Below the pieces are notes generated by a model. The model was not told where the DNA came from. It did no database searches and was given only the letters and a program-made list of their open reading frames with translations. A stretch of 34,410 bases of DNA from contig MWEJ01000008.1 of the NCBI GenBank assembly GCA_002071025.1, positions 1-34,410 on the forward strand, written 5' to 3'. Source of the stretch: Verrucomicrobia bacterium ADurb.Bin070 (GTDB lineage Bacteria > Verrucomicrobiota > Kiritimatiellia > RFP12 > UBA1067). Positions within the stretch are counted from its first letter, which is position 1. Every line of letters begins with the position of its first letter. This document shows positions 1-11,178 of this stretch, piece after piece. The translations under genes and the position numbers were made by a program.

Positions 1-813
1 CGCGTGCGCCTCGCGGGCAGCCAGCCGATAACGCCCCTTGCTTTTGTCGAAGTGCACCCGCGTTACGTGGATTGGTGGTGCGATGCCACGAATGGCCCTG
101 TCAGCCATGTGCCCCGTCCGGTCTCGTACGATTTTGGCTTTCAAAGTGTCTTTACCACACATCGCGTGGACGTATACGGCAGTACTGTGGCAGGCTCGCT
201 GACGCCATCATCTCTCATAGGCGGGCGTATCTTGATGCCAGACATGGTTTATTACTATTCGTTGTCGGCGCTGGTCCCCTGCCCTGCATCGGAAGCGGAC
301 GGCTCGCCTCCCGTTCACTCAAAAACGTTCGAAATGTTTTCGAGTCTCAAGATCGAGGCGTTTTACTCTAAGAACCGCCGTCCGCACGGACTCAAGGTAA
401 GATATAATTGCTCAGATTACATTGCGGCCGTCAAAGCGCGGCGCACTTTGTCGGACGAATGGACAGAAGTCGCGCGCTTCACGGGCACCTCCGAACTGAC
501 CACCTGGATTGCGGATCAGCCGCTCGCCGCGTATGGCAACTTTTTCTGCGTGGCGCTGGTCTATGTCCCCAGCCTTTATTCGTCCGCAACGCCGGAACAG
601 GCAACCCTCCCTTTCAAGCTCACCCGACTTCAAGACGGCCGCGTGCGCGTCATGTTTGATACCGAAGCCGGAACGGCGTACTGCGTAACATGCTGTGCCC
701 TGCCGCGCGGTCCGTCCAAGGAACTGCGCGTCGACGGCACCGGGGCACGCATGGAGGCGATGTTTGATCACGCGCCCGAAGCCGCCACGGTGCACGTCTC
801 CAAAATTCAATAA
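1..813 (+). CDS. Hypothetical protein, 3' portion (5' end outside window)
   Basis: The reading frame is open from the first base and ends at a TAA at 811-813, so the gene probably begins upstream of the window. A GTG at position 4 is an unlikely start because no leader or signal peptide follows it. About 270 residues are visible. I do not recognise a catalytic family. The last ~60 residues (hydrophobic/aromatic strand, a Cys-Cys pair in a context like AYCVTCC, then alternating polar and hydrophobic residues) and an earlier stretch with 'SDEWTEVARFTG' resemble the small beta-sandwich modules that end many secreted proteins of Verrucomicrobiota/Kiritimatiellota; this is a pattern-level impression only. 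Base composition is less GC-rich than the next genes. It faces the helicase gene tail to tail across ~90 bp. Confidence 0.55.
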   Translation, partial: RVRLAGSQPITPLAFVEVHPRYVDWWCDATNGPVSHVPRPVSYDFGFQSVFTTHRVDVYGSTVAGSLTPSSLIGGRILMPDMVYYYSLSALVPCPASEADGSPPVHSKTFEMFSSLKIEAFYSKNRRPHGLKVRYNCSDYIAAVKARRTLSDEWTEVARFTGTSELTTWIADQPLAAYGNFFCVALVYVPSLYSSATPEQATLPFKLTRLQDGRVRVMFDTEAGTAYCVTCCALPRGPSKELRVDGTGARMEAMFDHAPEAATVHVSKIQ

Positions 814-905
814 GCCCCCTTGCTGGATCTGCTTCTTTCGCATAGCAAGCGAGGCCGCAAAAGGCACATTGAAGGGCGTTCTATCATTCTGTTGTTCCAA
901 ATATT

Positions 906-3485
<2,580 letters not shown>

Positions 3486-3705
3486 GTCAGAATGTGGACA
3501 GCGTTACTGTAGCGCCGGCGGCGCACGGGGTCAAGGCGGCGAGGGGGCAGGGGGCAATCGGTGGGGGTCCGGGGGCGTACGAGTCGAGTGCGTGTTTGGT
3601 GCGGAGCACAGTCGGGAGTCAACTGTCTTCGTTCCCGGTTCGGCTTTCGACGTTCGTTGCCAAATACCCTTTCAACGGAGAGGCGAGTAAAGCCTGTCTC
3701 TCTGC

Positions 3706-3726
3706 GGCGGTCTCGGCGAGACCGCC
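3706..3726. repeat. Perfect 9-bp hairpin, intergenic palindromic repeat
   Basis: GGCGGTCTC, a GGC loop and GAGACCGCC form a perfect 9-bp stem. There is no T-run after it on either strand, so it is not a typical intrinsic terminator. The flanking text (GAGAGGC upstream and again downstream at ~3754) suggests a larger degenerate repeat unit. It may be a dispersed intergenic repeat of this genome, but only one copy is in the window. Confidence 0.55.
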
Positions 3727-3878
3727 CTGCCGGCTGCAAGACCCTGTCGGTTGAGAGGCAGAAGCAGGAAGGAAGGATGCGTGACAGGAACCTGAAACCA
3801 GAAACCCGAAACCTCAACGGCAAGTGAATCGGATGCGCCCGCGAACGACATGCCCCCTGGCCGCCCAGGAGATCGGCA

Positions 3879-3906
3879 TTGACAATTCTCCGCTCCTCTG
3901 CACAAT
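3879..3906 (+). promoter_or_regulatory. Sigma-70-type promoter for the heparinase-like gene
   Basis: A consensus -35 TTGACA (3879-3884) is followed after 16 bp by CACAAT (3901-3906), four of six matches to the -10 consensus. The predicted transcript would begin near 3914, leaving a leader of ~80 nt before the ATG at 3996. This is a sequence match only. Confidence 0.55.
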
Positions 3907-3995
3907 GAGCGCTCAATCATACGTCTGTGCCGCAGGGTGTGTGCCGGTCGGCCGCACCGGCGCGCTTTCGGAACGAATGGAAAGAGTGGTCCCCG

Positions 3996-6383
3996 ATGAT
4001 CCGTCTGCTGAGTCTTGCCCTTGTTGCCGCCGCCGTCGCCCGCGGCAATTCCCTGGCCATCCCCAACGCCGGCTTCGAAGACACCCATACGCCGGCCTGG
4101 ACGATCTCCGACGCCGGCCTGAGCGTCATCGCGGAGGAGGCCGCGCACACCGGGAAACGCGGGTTACGCGTCACAGACGCCGCCGATGACCAAGGCAGCA
4201 GTTGCCGGTCCGCGCCGGTGCCGGTCACCGCCGACAAAACCTACGCGCTCTCCTTCTGGGGGCGCGTCCTGGAGAACGACGGCGCGGTCGGTGTCTACAT
4301 GCAGTTCGCCGATGCCAAGGGACGCGTCCTCACCTCGCCCTCCCGCCACGGCGAAATCATCCAGACCATCCAAGGCGCCAAGGGCGAGTGGCAGGCCTTC
4401 ACGCTCGTCGGCCGGGCACCGCCCGATTCTGCCGTTCTATGGGTCTGGGTGCATAGCTTCAACGGCGGTTGCGGCGCGGCCGACGCGGATGATTTCGCGC
4501 TTGCCGAGCTGAGCGACGCCGAAGCGGAAAAAGCGCGCGTCGCGGCCTTGCGCACATCGCGGAACGGCTTTCCGCCCCCTGATCCGGCGCGCGTTGCGGC
4601 GATCGCCGCCTGGCTCGCGCCCGCGCCGCACGGCCTGGGACGTCCGGCCGCCGACCGCGACGCGTGGAACCGCCTGGCCGCGCAGCCTGAGGCCGCCGCG
4701 CTTCTGCGTGATGCGGAAAAGGCCTTGCGCACGCCGCCGCCGGAACTGCCCGACGACCTCTATCTCGACTTCACCACCACCGGCAACCGCCGCAACTACG
4801 AGCGGCCTTACGGCCAGCGTTCGCAGCGGCTCACCGCGTTGCTGCTGGCCGAGTGCCTGGAAGATAAAGGACGCTTTCTGCCTGCGCTCGAGCGCGACCT
4901 GCTTGCGGTCTGCGACGAGCGGAGCTGGACCATGCCGGCGCATGATGCCGATCTCGGCAACTTCAAGGGCACGCGCCTCACCATCGACCTCGGCTCTTCC
5001 GCGCGCGGCTGGCTGCTTGCCGAGACAGACGCCTGGCTCGGCCACCGCCTCTCGCCCGCTGTGCGCGAGCGGCTGCGCGGCGAGGTCCGGCGGCGCGTGC
5101 TGGAGCCCTACGTGAACGCGGTGCGCAGCGGCAATATCAACGGCAACTGGTGGATGCGCGGCGACAACAACTGGAATGCCGTCTGCTCCGCCGGTGTGGT
5201 CTGCTGCGCCCTGGCGCTGCTTGAGCCGCGCGAGGAGCGCGCCCTGGTACTGGCCGCCATGGAGTTCTCCAACCCCTTCTTTATCAGCGGGTTCACCGAC
5301 GACGGCTACTGCAGCGAGGGCATGGGCTACTGGAACTACGGCTTCGGCCACTACGTGATGATGGGGTTGGCCGTGCGCGCGGCCACCGGTGGCCGGCTCG
5401 ACCTCTTTGCCGGCGACAAGCTGCGGCGCATCGCCGCGTATGCCAAGGGTTATCAGATCCAGCCGGGCCGCTCGCCCTGGTTCGCGGACGGCGGCGGCGC
5501 GCCGAGCCACGACGTCTGGGCGCTCATCCGGCAGGTCTATCCCGAAGCCGTGCCGGCCGACACGCCCGCGCCCGCGCTGCTGAAGGGCGGTCACGCCACC
5601 ATCGGGCTGCGGGCCTTCGGACAGGAGCCGCCGCCACCCGCGCCCGCAGCGGAAAGCCTGCCGATCCGCACCTATTTCCAGGACGCGCAGGTGCTGATCA
5701 CGCGCTCGGGCGGCGCGTCCAACGACGTGCCGTTCGGCGCGGCGGTCAAGGGCGGTCACAACGCCGAGCACCACAATCACAACGACGTCGGCTCGTATGC
5801 CGTGGTGCTCGACGGCGTCGAGATGCTGGGCGATCCCGGCGGCGAGGTCTACACGCGCCGTACCTTCAGCCGCGAGCGGTACGTCAGCCCGATGCTCAAC
5901 TCCTACGGCCACCCGGTGCCGGTGGTGGCCGGCCAACGCCAAACGACCGGGCGGCAGTCGGCCGCGCGTGTGCTGGACGCCGCCTTCACCGACGCGCAAG
6001 ACCGCTTGGAGCTTGACCTTGCGGCCGCATACCGCGTCCCCGCATTGACCGCGCTGGTGCGGACCTTCACGCATGACCGGACGGTGCGCGCCATCACGGT
6101 CAGCGACGAGGTCCGCTTCTCGACGCCGCAGACGTTCAGCGTGCCGATCATCACCTACCGCGACGTGACGCGCAAAGACGACACCGCGCTGTACCTCCAC
6201 GACAAACAGCGCTGCGTGGAAGTGAAGATCGCCGCCGAAGGAGGGGCCTGGCGGCTTGAGGATGAACGGCTTGAGAATCCCGGCAAGGCCTCGCCGCGCC
6301 GGCTGGCCGTGACGTTCGACGCGCCCGTCACCTCCGCCCGCGTGCGCGTGACTCTCTCGCCCGTGCCCGACTTCAAGCCCTGA
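3996..6383 (+). CDS. Secreted heparinase II/III-family polysaccharide lyase-like protein
   Basis: 795 residues from the ATG at 3996. This start is chosen because it places a clean signal peptide (MIRLLSLALVAAAVARG) at the N terminus; the frame is open further upstream but codes no leader. Residues ~20-180 look like a carbohydrate-binding-type beta-sandwich ('IPNAGFEDTH' opening, 'ADDFALAEL' ending). Residues ~200-540 form the predicted alpha/alpha barrel, with the family-typical NNWNAVC near residue 391. The C-terminal half holds the heparinase II/III signature HHNHND (592-597) followed by 'DGVEMLGDPGGEVY'. The family cleaves uronic-acid-containing polysaccharides by beta-elimination or acts on related glycans; the substrate cannot be read from sequence. 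It has its own promoter and no sulfatase or transporter beside it, so it is not part of a visible utilization locus. Confidence 0.85.
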   Translation: MIRLLSLALVAAAVARGNSLAIPNAGFEDTHTPAWTISDAGLSVIAEEAAHTGKRGLRVTDAADDQGSSCRSAPVPVTADKTYALSFWGRVLENDGAVGVYMQFADAKGRVLTSPSRHGEIIQTIQGAKGEWQAFTLVGRAPPDSAVLWVWVHSFNGGCGAADADDFALAELSDAEAEKARVAALRTSRNGFPPPDPARVAAIAAWLAPAPHGLGRPAADRDAWNRLAAQPEAAALLRDAEKALRTPPPELPDDLYLDFTTTGNRRNYERPYGQRSQRLTALLLAECLEDKGRFLPALERDLLAVCDERSWTMPAHDADLGNFKGTRLTIDLGSSARGWLLAETDAWLGHRLSPAVRERLRGEVRRRVLEPYVNAVRSGNINGNWWMRGDNNWNAVCSAGVVCCALALLEPREERALVLAAMEFSNPFFISGFTDDGYCSEGMGYWNYGFGHYVMMGLAVRAATGGRLDLFAGDKLRRIAAYAKGYQIQPGRSPWFADGGGAPSHDVWALIRQVYPEAVPADTPAPALLKGGHATIGLRAFGQEPPPPAPAAESLPIRTYFQDAQVLITRSGGASNDVPFGAAVKGGHNAEHHNHNDVGSYAVVLDGVEMLGDPGGEVYTRRTFSRERYVSPMLNSYGHPVPVVAGQRQTTGRQSAARVLDAAFTDAQDRLELDLAAAYRVPALTALVRTFTHDRTVRAITVSDEVRFSTPQTFSVPIITYRDVTRKDDTALYLHDKQRCVEVKIAAEGGAWRLEDERLENPGKASPRRLAVTFDAPVTSARVRVTLSPVPDFKP

Positions 6384-6401
6384 CCGCCGCGCGGCGCTCG
6401 C

Positions 6402-8255
6402 TCAGTTCTCGTTCGAATGCAGGCCGCCGGAACCGGCGCCAAACTCGATGTTGGCGCGTTCGGGATCGGCGGGCAGCGCCTTGGAACAGCTCCAGATGCA
6501 GGCGCCGCAATGGATGCATTTCTCGCGGTCAAACTCGGGCGTGCCGCCCTCCTCGCCCGGCATCAGGGCCTGTGCGGAACAGATCTCGATGCAGGTGCGC
6601 TCTGTGCAGGAGGCGCAGAGCGCGGGATCGGCGAAGGTCACGTGGTCGGCGAAGCCGGCTGCGGCCTGCACCTTGCCGCCTTTGAAGAGCGCGTCCTGGT
6701 GCGACATCAGCAGGGTGCCGTCATACGGAATCTCGGGCCAGCCGGCCAGCGTCATCACCGTGTCGTGCAGGGGCTGCCGTGCCTTGGCGCAGGCCTCGAC
6801 CGCCTCGCTGAGCGCGGCGGGCGCGATACGCGCGCCGTAGACGCTCGCCAGCGTCGGGATGCGTTGCGAGGGCGGGCAGGAACCGACCGAAAGATTGAGC
6901 ATGCCGCGTGTCATGCCGGTCATGCCGGTGCCCATCATGCCGAGCATGAATCCCTTGCCGAAGCCGTCGCGCGCCTTCTTGGCGGCCTGCAACTCGGCGT
7001 CGAGCGGATCCTGGCGGCGGCGGCGCACATACGCGCCGGTCAGCGCGGCCTTGGTGAAGGGCTGATCGCGCGCGAGCAGATCGATCACGCCTTCGGCCAG
7101 CAGCACGCCGCTGCGCCACGCCTCATCCACGCCAGAGTTGGTGAGCACATTGGTGGAGCCGGAGCCCTCGCCGATGCGGGCGAAGCCGTCGCCTGCCAGA
7201 TACGGCTCGCCGCGCGCGCCGGACTCCTGCAGCGACTTCGCGCCCCATGAGCGCAACGTGCCGCCCTGAAGGTGGCGCCACAGGTAGGGGTGCTGCATCC
7301 AATGCTGCAGATACCGGTAGGTGGTGCGGATCGGATTGTCCAGCCACGAGGGCACGAAGATGCCGAGCGAGGCGGTGCGGTCGGGGTAGACGTAGAGGAA
7401 ACCGAAGATTTCGGGCTCGGGAAAGCCCAGCGTGTGCAGCACCGTGCCGGGCTTGAGGTCGCACGACGCGGGCAGTTCGACGACTGCTTTCATGCCCACG
7501 GCCCAATCATGCTGGTGGTGGCCTTCGGGCAGCCCGAAGTGGCGGTCCAGCTTGCGGCCGACCGCGCCGACCGGACCGTCACCCACCACCGTCAGCCGCG
7601 CGCGGATGTCCATGCCCGGCATGTAGGCGGCCTCGGGGACGCCCTTTTTGTCCACGCCTTGGTCCGCCAGCCGCACGCCGACCACCGCGTCACCCTCCAG
7701 CAGCGGGGCGCTGACCGGCGTGCCGGGCCAGATCTGCACCAGACCGGAGCCCATGAGCTGCGTGCCGCACCACGACAGGAAAGAGCCCATCGACATCACC
7801 AGGCCCGGCTCTTTGCGCAGGAAGGGCGGAATCCACGGCAGCTCGGTGGCCGAAGGGGCCTTGCGCATGGCGAACTGGCCGTGTTTGAAAACGCCGTCCA
7901 TGAAGCGCGTGCCAGCGCTGCGGCGGCTCGCGCCGACGGTGTCGAAGAGGTAGGCGACCGACTCGTGGCTGACCTCCGCCGCGTTGGGGATCTCTTTCGC
8001 CAGGTCAAGTTCGGGGAACGAGGCGCGGATGTGGCGTCCCTTGGTGACGACGCCGGAGACGCCGAACCCGATGTCATCGGCGCGTTCGTAACACATCACC
8101 TGCAACGGCATACCCGGCATCACCTTGCTCTCAAAGGCGGGCGTGCCGTCGGGCTTCATCATGGCGCGGCTCAGCGTGGTCAAAAAGCCGGCCGTGGCCG
8201 GGCCGAAGCCCACGCACACGATGTCGGCTTCCATCGATTGTCGTTCTTCAGTCAT
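6402..8255 (-). CDS. ETF:quinone oxidoreductase-like flavoprotein with C-terminal 2[4Fe-4S] ferredoxin domain
   Basis: A 617-residue FAD protein. The dinucleotide-binding motif DIVCVGFGPATAG sits at residues ~11-23. The middle of the protein follows the electron-transfer-flavoprotein dehydrogenase/geranylgeranyl-reductase pattern ('GTVLHTLGFPEPEIFGFLYVYPD', 'NPIRTTYRYLQHWMQHP', 'GDGFARIGEGSGSTNVLTNSGVDEAWRSG'). The C terminus carries two cysteine clusters: C547, C550, C555, C559 and C580, C583, C586, C590. Canonical ETF-QO has a single cluster, so the second is notable. The likely job is to pass electrons between a flavin donor and the quinone pool or a ferredoxin-like partner. No etfAB genes are adjacent. 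The ATG at 8255 is supported by an AAGGA-type ribosome site ~7 nt upstream. Confidence 0.75.
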   Translation of the reverse strand: MTEERQSMEADIVCVGFGPATAGFLTTLSRAMMKPDGTPAFESKVMPGMPLQVMCYERADDIGFGVSGVVTKGRHIRASFPELDLAKEIPNAAEVSHESVAYLFDTVGASRRSAGTRFMDGVFKHGQFAMRKAPSATELPWIPPFLRKEPGLVMSMGSFLSWCGTQLMGSGLVQIWPGTPVSAPLLEGDAVVGVRLADQGVDKKGVPEAAYMPGMDIRARLTVVGDGPVGAVGRKLDRHFGLPEGHHQHDWAVGMKAVVELPASCDLKPGTVLHTLGFPEPEIFGFLYVYPDRTASLGIFVPSWLDNPIRTTYRYLQHWMQHPYLWRHLQGGTLRSWGAKSLQESGARGEPYLAGDGFARIGEGSGSTNVLTNSGVDEAWRSGVLLAEGVIDLLARDQPFTKAALTGAYVRRRRQDPLDAELQAAKKARDGFGKGFMLGMMGTGMTGMTRGMLNLSVGSCPPSQRIPTLASVYGARIAPAALSEAVEACAKARQPLHDTVMTLAGWPEIPYDGTLLMSHQDALFKGGKVQAAAGFADHVTFADPALCASCTERTCIEICSAQALMPGEEGGTPEFDREKCIHCGACIWSCSKALPADPERANIEFGAGSGGLHSNEN

Positions 8256-8302
8256 GGACAGTCCTTCGTTACGCTCTCTCTGTGATCCCTCAACTGCTCG
8301 CT

Positions 8303-8332
8303 ATCATACAGGGCGTCAACAAGCTCTGTCAA
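8303..8332 (-). promoter_or_regulatory. Promoter upstream of the flavoprotein gene
   Basis: On the minus strand TTGACA (8332-8327) and TATGAT (8308-8303) are separated by 18 bp. Both hexamers match consensus well (6/6 and 5/6). The start of transcription would lie near 8296, about 40 nt before the ATG at 8255. It separates this gene from the tyrA pair upstream on the same strand. Confidence 0.6.
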
Positions 8333-8361
8333 TGAGCCGCGCCGCAGATGCGCGCGCGTCG

Positions 8362-9201
8362 CTACAGCAGGTCGCGGATGCGGTTGGCCTCGCGGATGTA
8401 GGCGTCAAGGCGATCCCAGTCGCGTTCCTCGAGACAGCGCGTGAAGGCGGCCACGCGGTCGGAGAAGGCTGCGACCGCTGCGAGGATCGCGTCTCGGTTC
8501 TGCTCGAAGATCGGCACCCACATGTCGGGCGAACTCTTGGCGAGGCGCACGGTGGAGGCGAAGCCGCCGCCCGCCAGGCGCGGCACGGCGTATCCGGCTT
8601 TCTCCTCGCTCTGCACGGCGAGCGAGAGGGCATAGGCGACCACATGCGAGAGGTGTGAGACATACGCGGCGTGACGGTCGTGCTGCTCGGCGGTCATGAA
8701 CTCAAATTTAAGGCCGACCGCATGAAAGAGTTCGAGCGCCGTCTTACAGGCGTCCGGAGCGCTCCACTCGAGATCGCAGAGCAGCACGGTCTTGTTCCGG
8801 AAGAGCCCTTCCATCGCGGCGTCGGGGCCTGCGTTCTCGGTGCCGGCCATCGGGTGCGCCGCGACATACCGCTCGCGTCGCGGGTGCTCGCGCACCGCAT
8901 CGGCGATGCGCAGCTTGGTGGAGCCGAGATCGATCACGGTCTGTCCGTCGCGCGCGGTGTCGAGCAGGCTCGGCAGGAGCGTCTCGATGGCGTTGACCGG
9001 CACCGCCAGCAGCAGCGCGTCGGCCTCGCGGGCGGCTTCGCCCAGCGCGACAATACGGTCGACGAGGCCGAGCTCCAGCGCGCGCGCCGCATGCGCCGGG
9101 TCGGCGTCCACGCCGAGCAGTTCTGCGGTCAGGCCTGACGTGCGCAGGTCGCGGGCGAACGAGCCGCCGATCAGGCCGAGTCCGATGAGGGCAACTGTCA
9201 T
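8362..9201 (-). CDS. tyrA: Prephenate/arogenate dehydrogenase
   Basis: 279 residues from the ATG at 9201, chosen because it puts the Rossmann motif GLGLIGG at residues 7-13, as in TyrA proteins; the frame upstream is arginine-rich out-of-frame text of the amidohydrolase. Other markers are DLGSTK (residues 91-96) and the catalytic-histidine motif HPMAGTE (116-122). The enzyme oxidatively decarboxylates prephenate or arogenate with NAD(P)+ in tyrosine synthesis. Length fits a monofunctional TyrA with no chorismate mutase or ACT domain. The start codon overlaps the stop of the upstream amidohydrolase in an ATGA, implying translational coupling. Confidence 0.92.
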   Translation of the reverse strand: MTVALIGLGLIGGSFARDLRTSGLTAELLGVDADPAHAARALELGLVDRIVALGEAAREADALLLAVPVNAIETLLPSLLDTARDGQTVIDLGSTKLRIADAVREHPRRERYVAAHPMAGTENAGPDAAMEGLFRNKTVLLCDLEWSAPDACKTALELFHAVGLKFEFMTAEQHDRHAAYVSHLSHVVAYALSLAVQSEEKAGYAVPRLAGGGFASTVRLAKSSPDMWVPIFEQNRDAILAAVAAFSDRVAAFTRCLEERDWDRLDAYIREANRIRDLL

Positions 9202-10073
9202 GCCGAGGCCCGGGGTTGGAGGGTGGCGGGCGCGTCGCTGCGTGCCCGAACAGGGTCCGTCAGGCCGAGCAGGCCTGCGGCGTTGTCCCAGAGAATCTGC
9301 CGCTGTTGGCGCACCGTGAACGGCAGCGCGAGAAAGGCACGCAACACGGCGTCCGGCGACTGCCACGGGGCATCGGAGCCGAACAGGATGCGCGACGCGC
9401 CGTGGCGCCGCACCATGCGCACGAGCTGCGCGTCGGACATCCAGAAGAGCGTGTGCGACAGGTCGAGGTAGAGCGGGCGGCCGATGAGCGCCGCCTCGGC
9501 CTCGTCCCACATCTGGAAGCCGCCCAGGTGCGCGGCCACCACCGTCAGACGCGGATGCGCCGCCAACAGCGCCGCCAGCGCGCGGGGCGTGGTGCGGAAG
9601 GGCGGCGTGAAGACGCGCTCGCCGCCGGCGTGCAGGAAAACGAAGAGGCCGCGCTCGGCGCAGCCGCGCCAGACCGGCTGCATGCGCGGATCATCCAAGG
9701 TGAAAGCCTGATACTCGGGGTGCAGCTTGACGCCGCGGAGGCCGGCCACCTGAATGGCCGCGAGCGCGGCCGGGATGTCGGGCGTGTCGGGATGAAGGGT
9801 CGCGAGGCTGCGCACCGGGCCGCGGTTGATCGCGGCGGCCCAGGCGTTGATCGACGCCACCTGCTCGGGCCGGGTCGCGACGGGCAGATTGAGCGCACCG
9901 CAGATGCCGGAGCGGGCGAGGTCTGCCGTCAGCCCGGCCACGGTGCCGTCAAACGCCGGCGGGTTGCCAAAGCGCCGCGCGAGCTCGCCCACCGCCTTGG
10001 GGGCCAGCGCGTCCGGGTAAAGGTGGACGTGGCAGTCGAACACCGGCGTCGGTTCTGGAAGGGTCGTTTGCAT
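9198..10073 (-). CDS. Amidohydrolase-family (amidohydrolase_2) metal-dependent hydrolase
   Basis: 291 residues from the ATG at 10073. Another ATG at 10088 is possible but it overlaps the predicted -10 hexamer, so the shorter form is preferred. The metal-binding HxH lies at residues 15-17 (FDCHVHLYP). Later markers are 'GVKLHPEYQ', 'FLHAGGE', 'VVAAHLGG' and the C-terminal 'ILFGSDAPW' with the conserved Asp. This is the TIM-barrel hydrolase/decarboxylase-like family typified by amidohydrolase_2; the substrate is not predictable. It overlaps tyrA by four bases and probably shares its transcript, though a link to tyrosine synthesis is not evident. Confidence 0.8.
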   Translation of the reverse strand: MQTTLPEPTPVFDCHVHLYPDALAPKAVGELARRFGNPPAFDGTVAGLTADLARSGICGALNLPVATRPEQVASINAWAAAINRGPVRSLATLHPDTPDIPAALAAIQVAGLRGVKLHPEYQAFTLDDPRMQPVWRGCAERGLFVFLHAGGERVFTPPFRTTPRALAALLAAHPRLTVVAAHLGGFQMWDEAEAALIGRPLYLDLSHTLFWMSDAQLVRMVRRHGASRILFGSDAPWQSPDAVLRAFLALPFTVRQQRQILWDNAAGLLGLTDPVRARSDAPATLQPRASA

Positions 10074-10086
10074 CTGAAAGCGCCTC

Positions 10087-10115
10087 ATTGTAGGCGTCCC
10101 GTGCAGCCCGCGCAA
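10087..10115 (-). promoter_or_regulatory. Promoter of the amidohydrolase-tyrA pair
   Basis: On the minus strand TTGCGC (10115-10110) and TACAAT (10092-10087) are separated by 17 bp. Transcription from here would start near 10080, only ~7 nt before the ATG at 10073. The transcript would then be almost leaderless and could not include a normal ribosome site. Confidence 0.45.
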
Positions 10116-10143
10116 GCGAAAGCGCTCGTCGTTCAACAACACG

Positions 10144-10172
10144 TTGTCAGCGTTGCCGCGAAACGGTAAACT
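10144..10172 (+). promoter_or_regulatory. Promoter of the SMP-30-like gene
   Basis: TTGTCA (10144-10149) and TAAACT (10167-10172) are separated by 17 bp, five and four matches to consensus respectively. The start site would be near 10179, about 40 nt before the ATG at 10220. It lies back to back with the minus-strand promoter at 10087-10115. Confidence 0.5.
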
Positions 10173-10219
10173 GACGGCCAAACCTGCGGGTGGACAGAAG
10201 AGCAACGAAAGGGTGCAGT

Positions 10220-11122
10220 ATGAAACAGGGCATGATCGGGCTGGTTTCGGGCGTGATGGCCGCGTGCGCGGTGGCGGCGGGGCTGGACGACGTGGTCGCG
10301 CCGGGCACGGTGGCGGAAAAGCTGGCGGACGGGTTTAAATTCACGGAAGGGGCGACCGTCAACGCGGCGGGCGAGGTTTTCTTTGTGGATCAGCCGAACA
10401 ACAAGATCCTGCGCTGGTCGCGCGAACAGGGGCTGCGTACCTTTATGGATCCGGCCGGCCGCGCTAACGGCATGTGCTTCGCGCCGGACGGGAGTCTGCT
10501 GGTCTGCGCCGACGAGAAGATGGAACTGTGGTCGGTCTCGCCGGACGGCGCGGTGACGGTGCTGGCCAAGGCGCACGCCGACAAGGCGTTCAACGGGCCG
10601 AATGACGTGTGGGCCTGCCCGCAGGGCGGCGGCTGCTATTTCACGGATCCGTTTTACAAGCGCCCGTGGTGGACGCACGCCGAGGCGCCGCAGGGCACCC
10701 AGCAGGTGTATTTCCTGCCCCAGGGCGGTGCGCCGCGCCGCGTGACCGAGGACCTGCAGCAGCCGAACGGGATTGTCGGTACGCCGGACGGTAAGCAGCT
10801 TTACGTGGCCGACATCAAGGCGAAGAAGGTCTTCGCCTATGCGATTCAGCCCGATGGCTCCCTGGCTGGCAAACGGCTCTTCTGTGAGATGGGGTCGGAC
10901 GGCATGACGCTCGATGCCGACGGACGGATCTATCTGACCAACAAAGAGGGCGTCTATGTTTACGACGCGGCGGGCGCCTTTCTGGGCGTGATCAAGATCC
11001 CGGAGGGGTGGAGCGCGAACGTCTGCATCGGCGGCCCGAAAAAAGACACGCTCTTTGTGACCGCCTCGAAGGGCTTTTACGCGGTTCCGCTCAAGGTCAA
11101 AGGTACGCCGCAGGGGAAATGA
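10220..11122 (+). CDS. Secreted SMP-30/gluconolactonase/LRE-like beta-propeller protein
   Basis: 300 residues from the ATG at 10220, which is preceded by GAAAGGG at good spacing and begins a signal peptide (MKQGMIGLVSGVMAACAVAAG). The body shows the six-bladed SMP-30 pattern: 'FTEGATVNAAGEVFFVDQ' with the metal-ligand Glu, 'FNGPNDVW' with the metal-ligand Asn, 'PNGIVGTPDGKQLYVAD', and 'GSDGMTLDADGRIYLTN' with the late Asp. Members are calcium- or zinc-dependent lactonases acting on sugar lactones; the exported location suggests action on periplasmic or extracellular sugar acids. It ends 56 bp before the permease gene and may be co-transcribed with it. Confidence 0.82.
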   Translation: MKQGMIGLVSGVMAACAVAAGLDDVVAPGTVAEKLADGFKFTEGATVNAAGEVFFVDQPNNKILRWSREQGLRTFMDPAGRANGMCFAPDGSLLVCADEKMELWSVSPDGAVTVLAKAHADKAFNGPNDVWACPQGGGCYFTDPFYKRPWWTHAEAPQGTQQVYFLPQGGAPRRVTEDLQQPNGIVGTPDGKQLYVADIKAKKVFAYAIQPDGSLAGKRLFCEMGSDGMTLDADGRIYLTNKEGVYVYDAAGAFLGVIKIPEGWSANVCIGGPKKDTLFVTASKGFYAVPLKVKGTPQGK

Positions 11123-11178
11123 CGATGGTGCGGCGCGCGGGTGCGGGCCGACGTTGCCCCGTCTAAAAGGGTTCGTGC

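Larger units (their letters stand above)
3486..3995. other. 510-bp noncoding stretch between divergent genes
   Basis: I find no credible gene here. Open frames on both strands lack codon character and recognisable motifs. The left part is the upstream region of the helicase. The middle carries a perfect hairpin (3706-3726) and simple purine/pyrimidine-rich phrases, including a near-tandem 'CCTGAAACCAGAAACCCGAAACC' type tract around 3790-3820 (shown here only as a description of alternating GAAACC units). The right end contains the promoter at 3879-3906 for the heparinase-like gene. Confidence 0.6.

Noticed and set aside
820-851. CTTGCT...AGCAAG inverted repeat as a bidirectional terminator
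   Set aside because: The loop is ~20 bases, the stem only six pairs, and no T-run follows.
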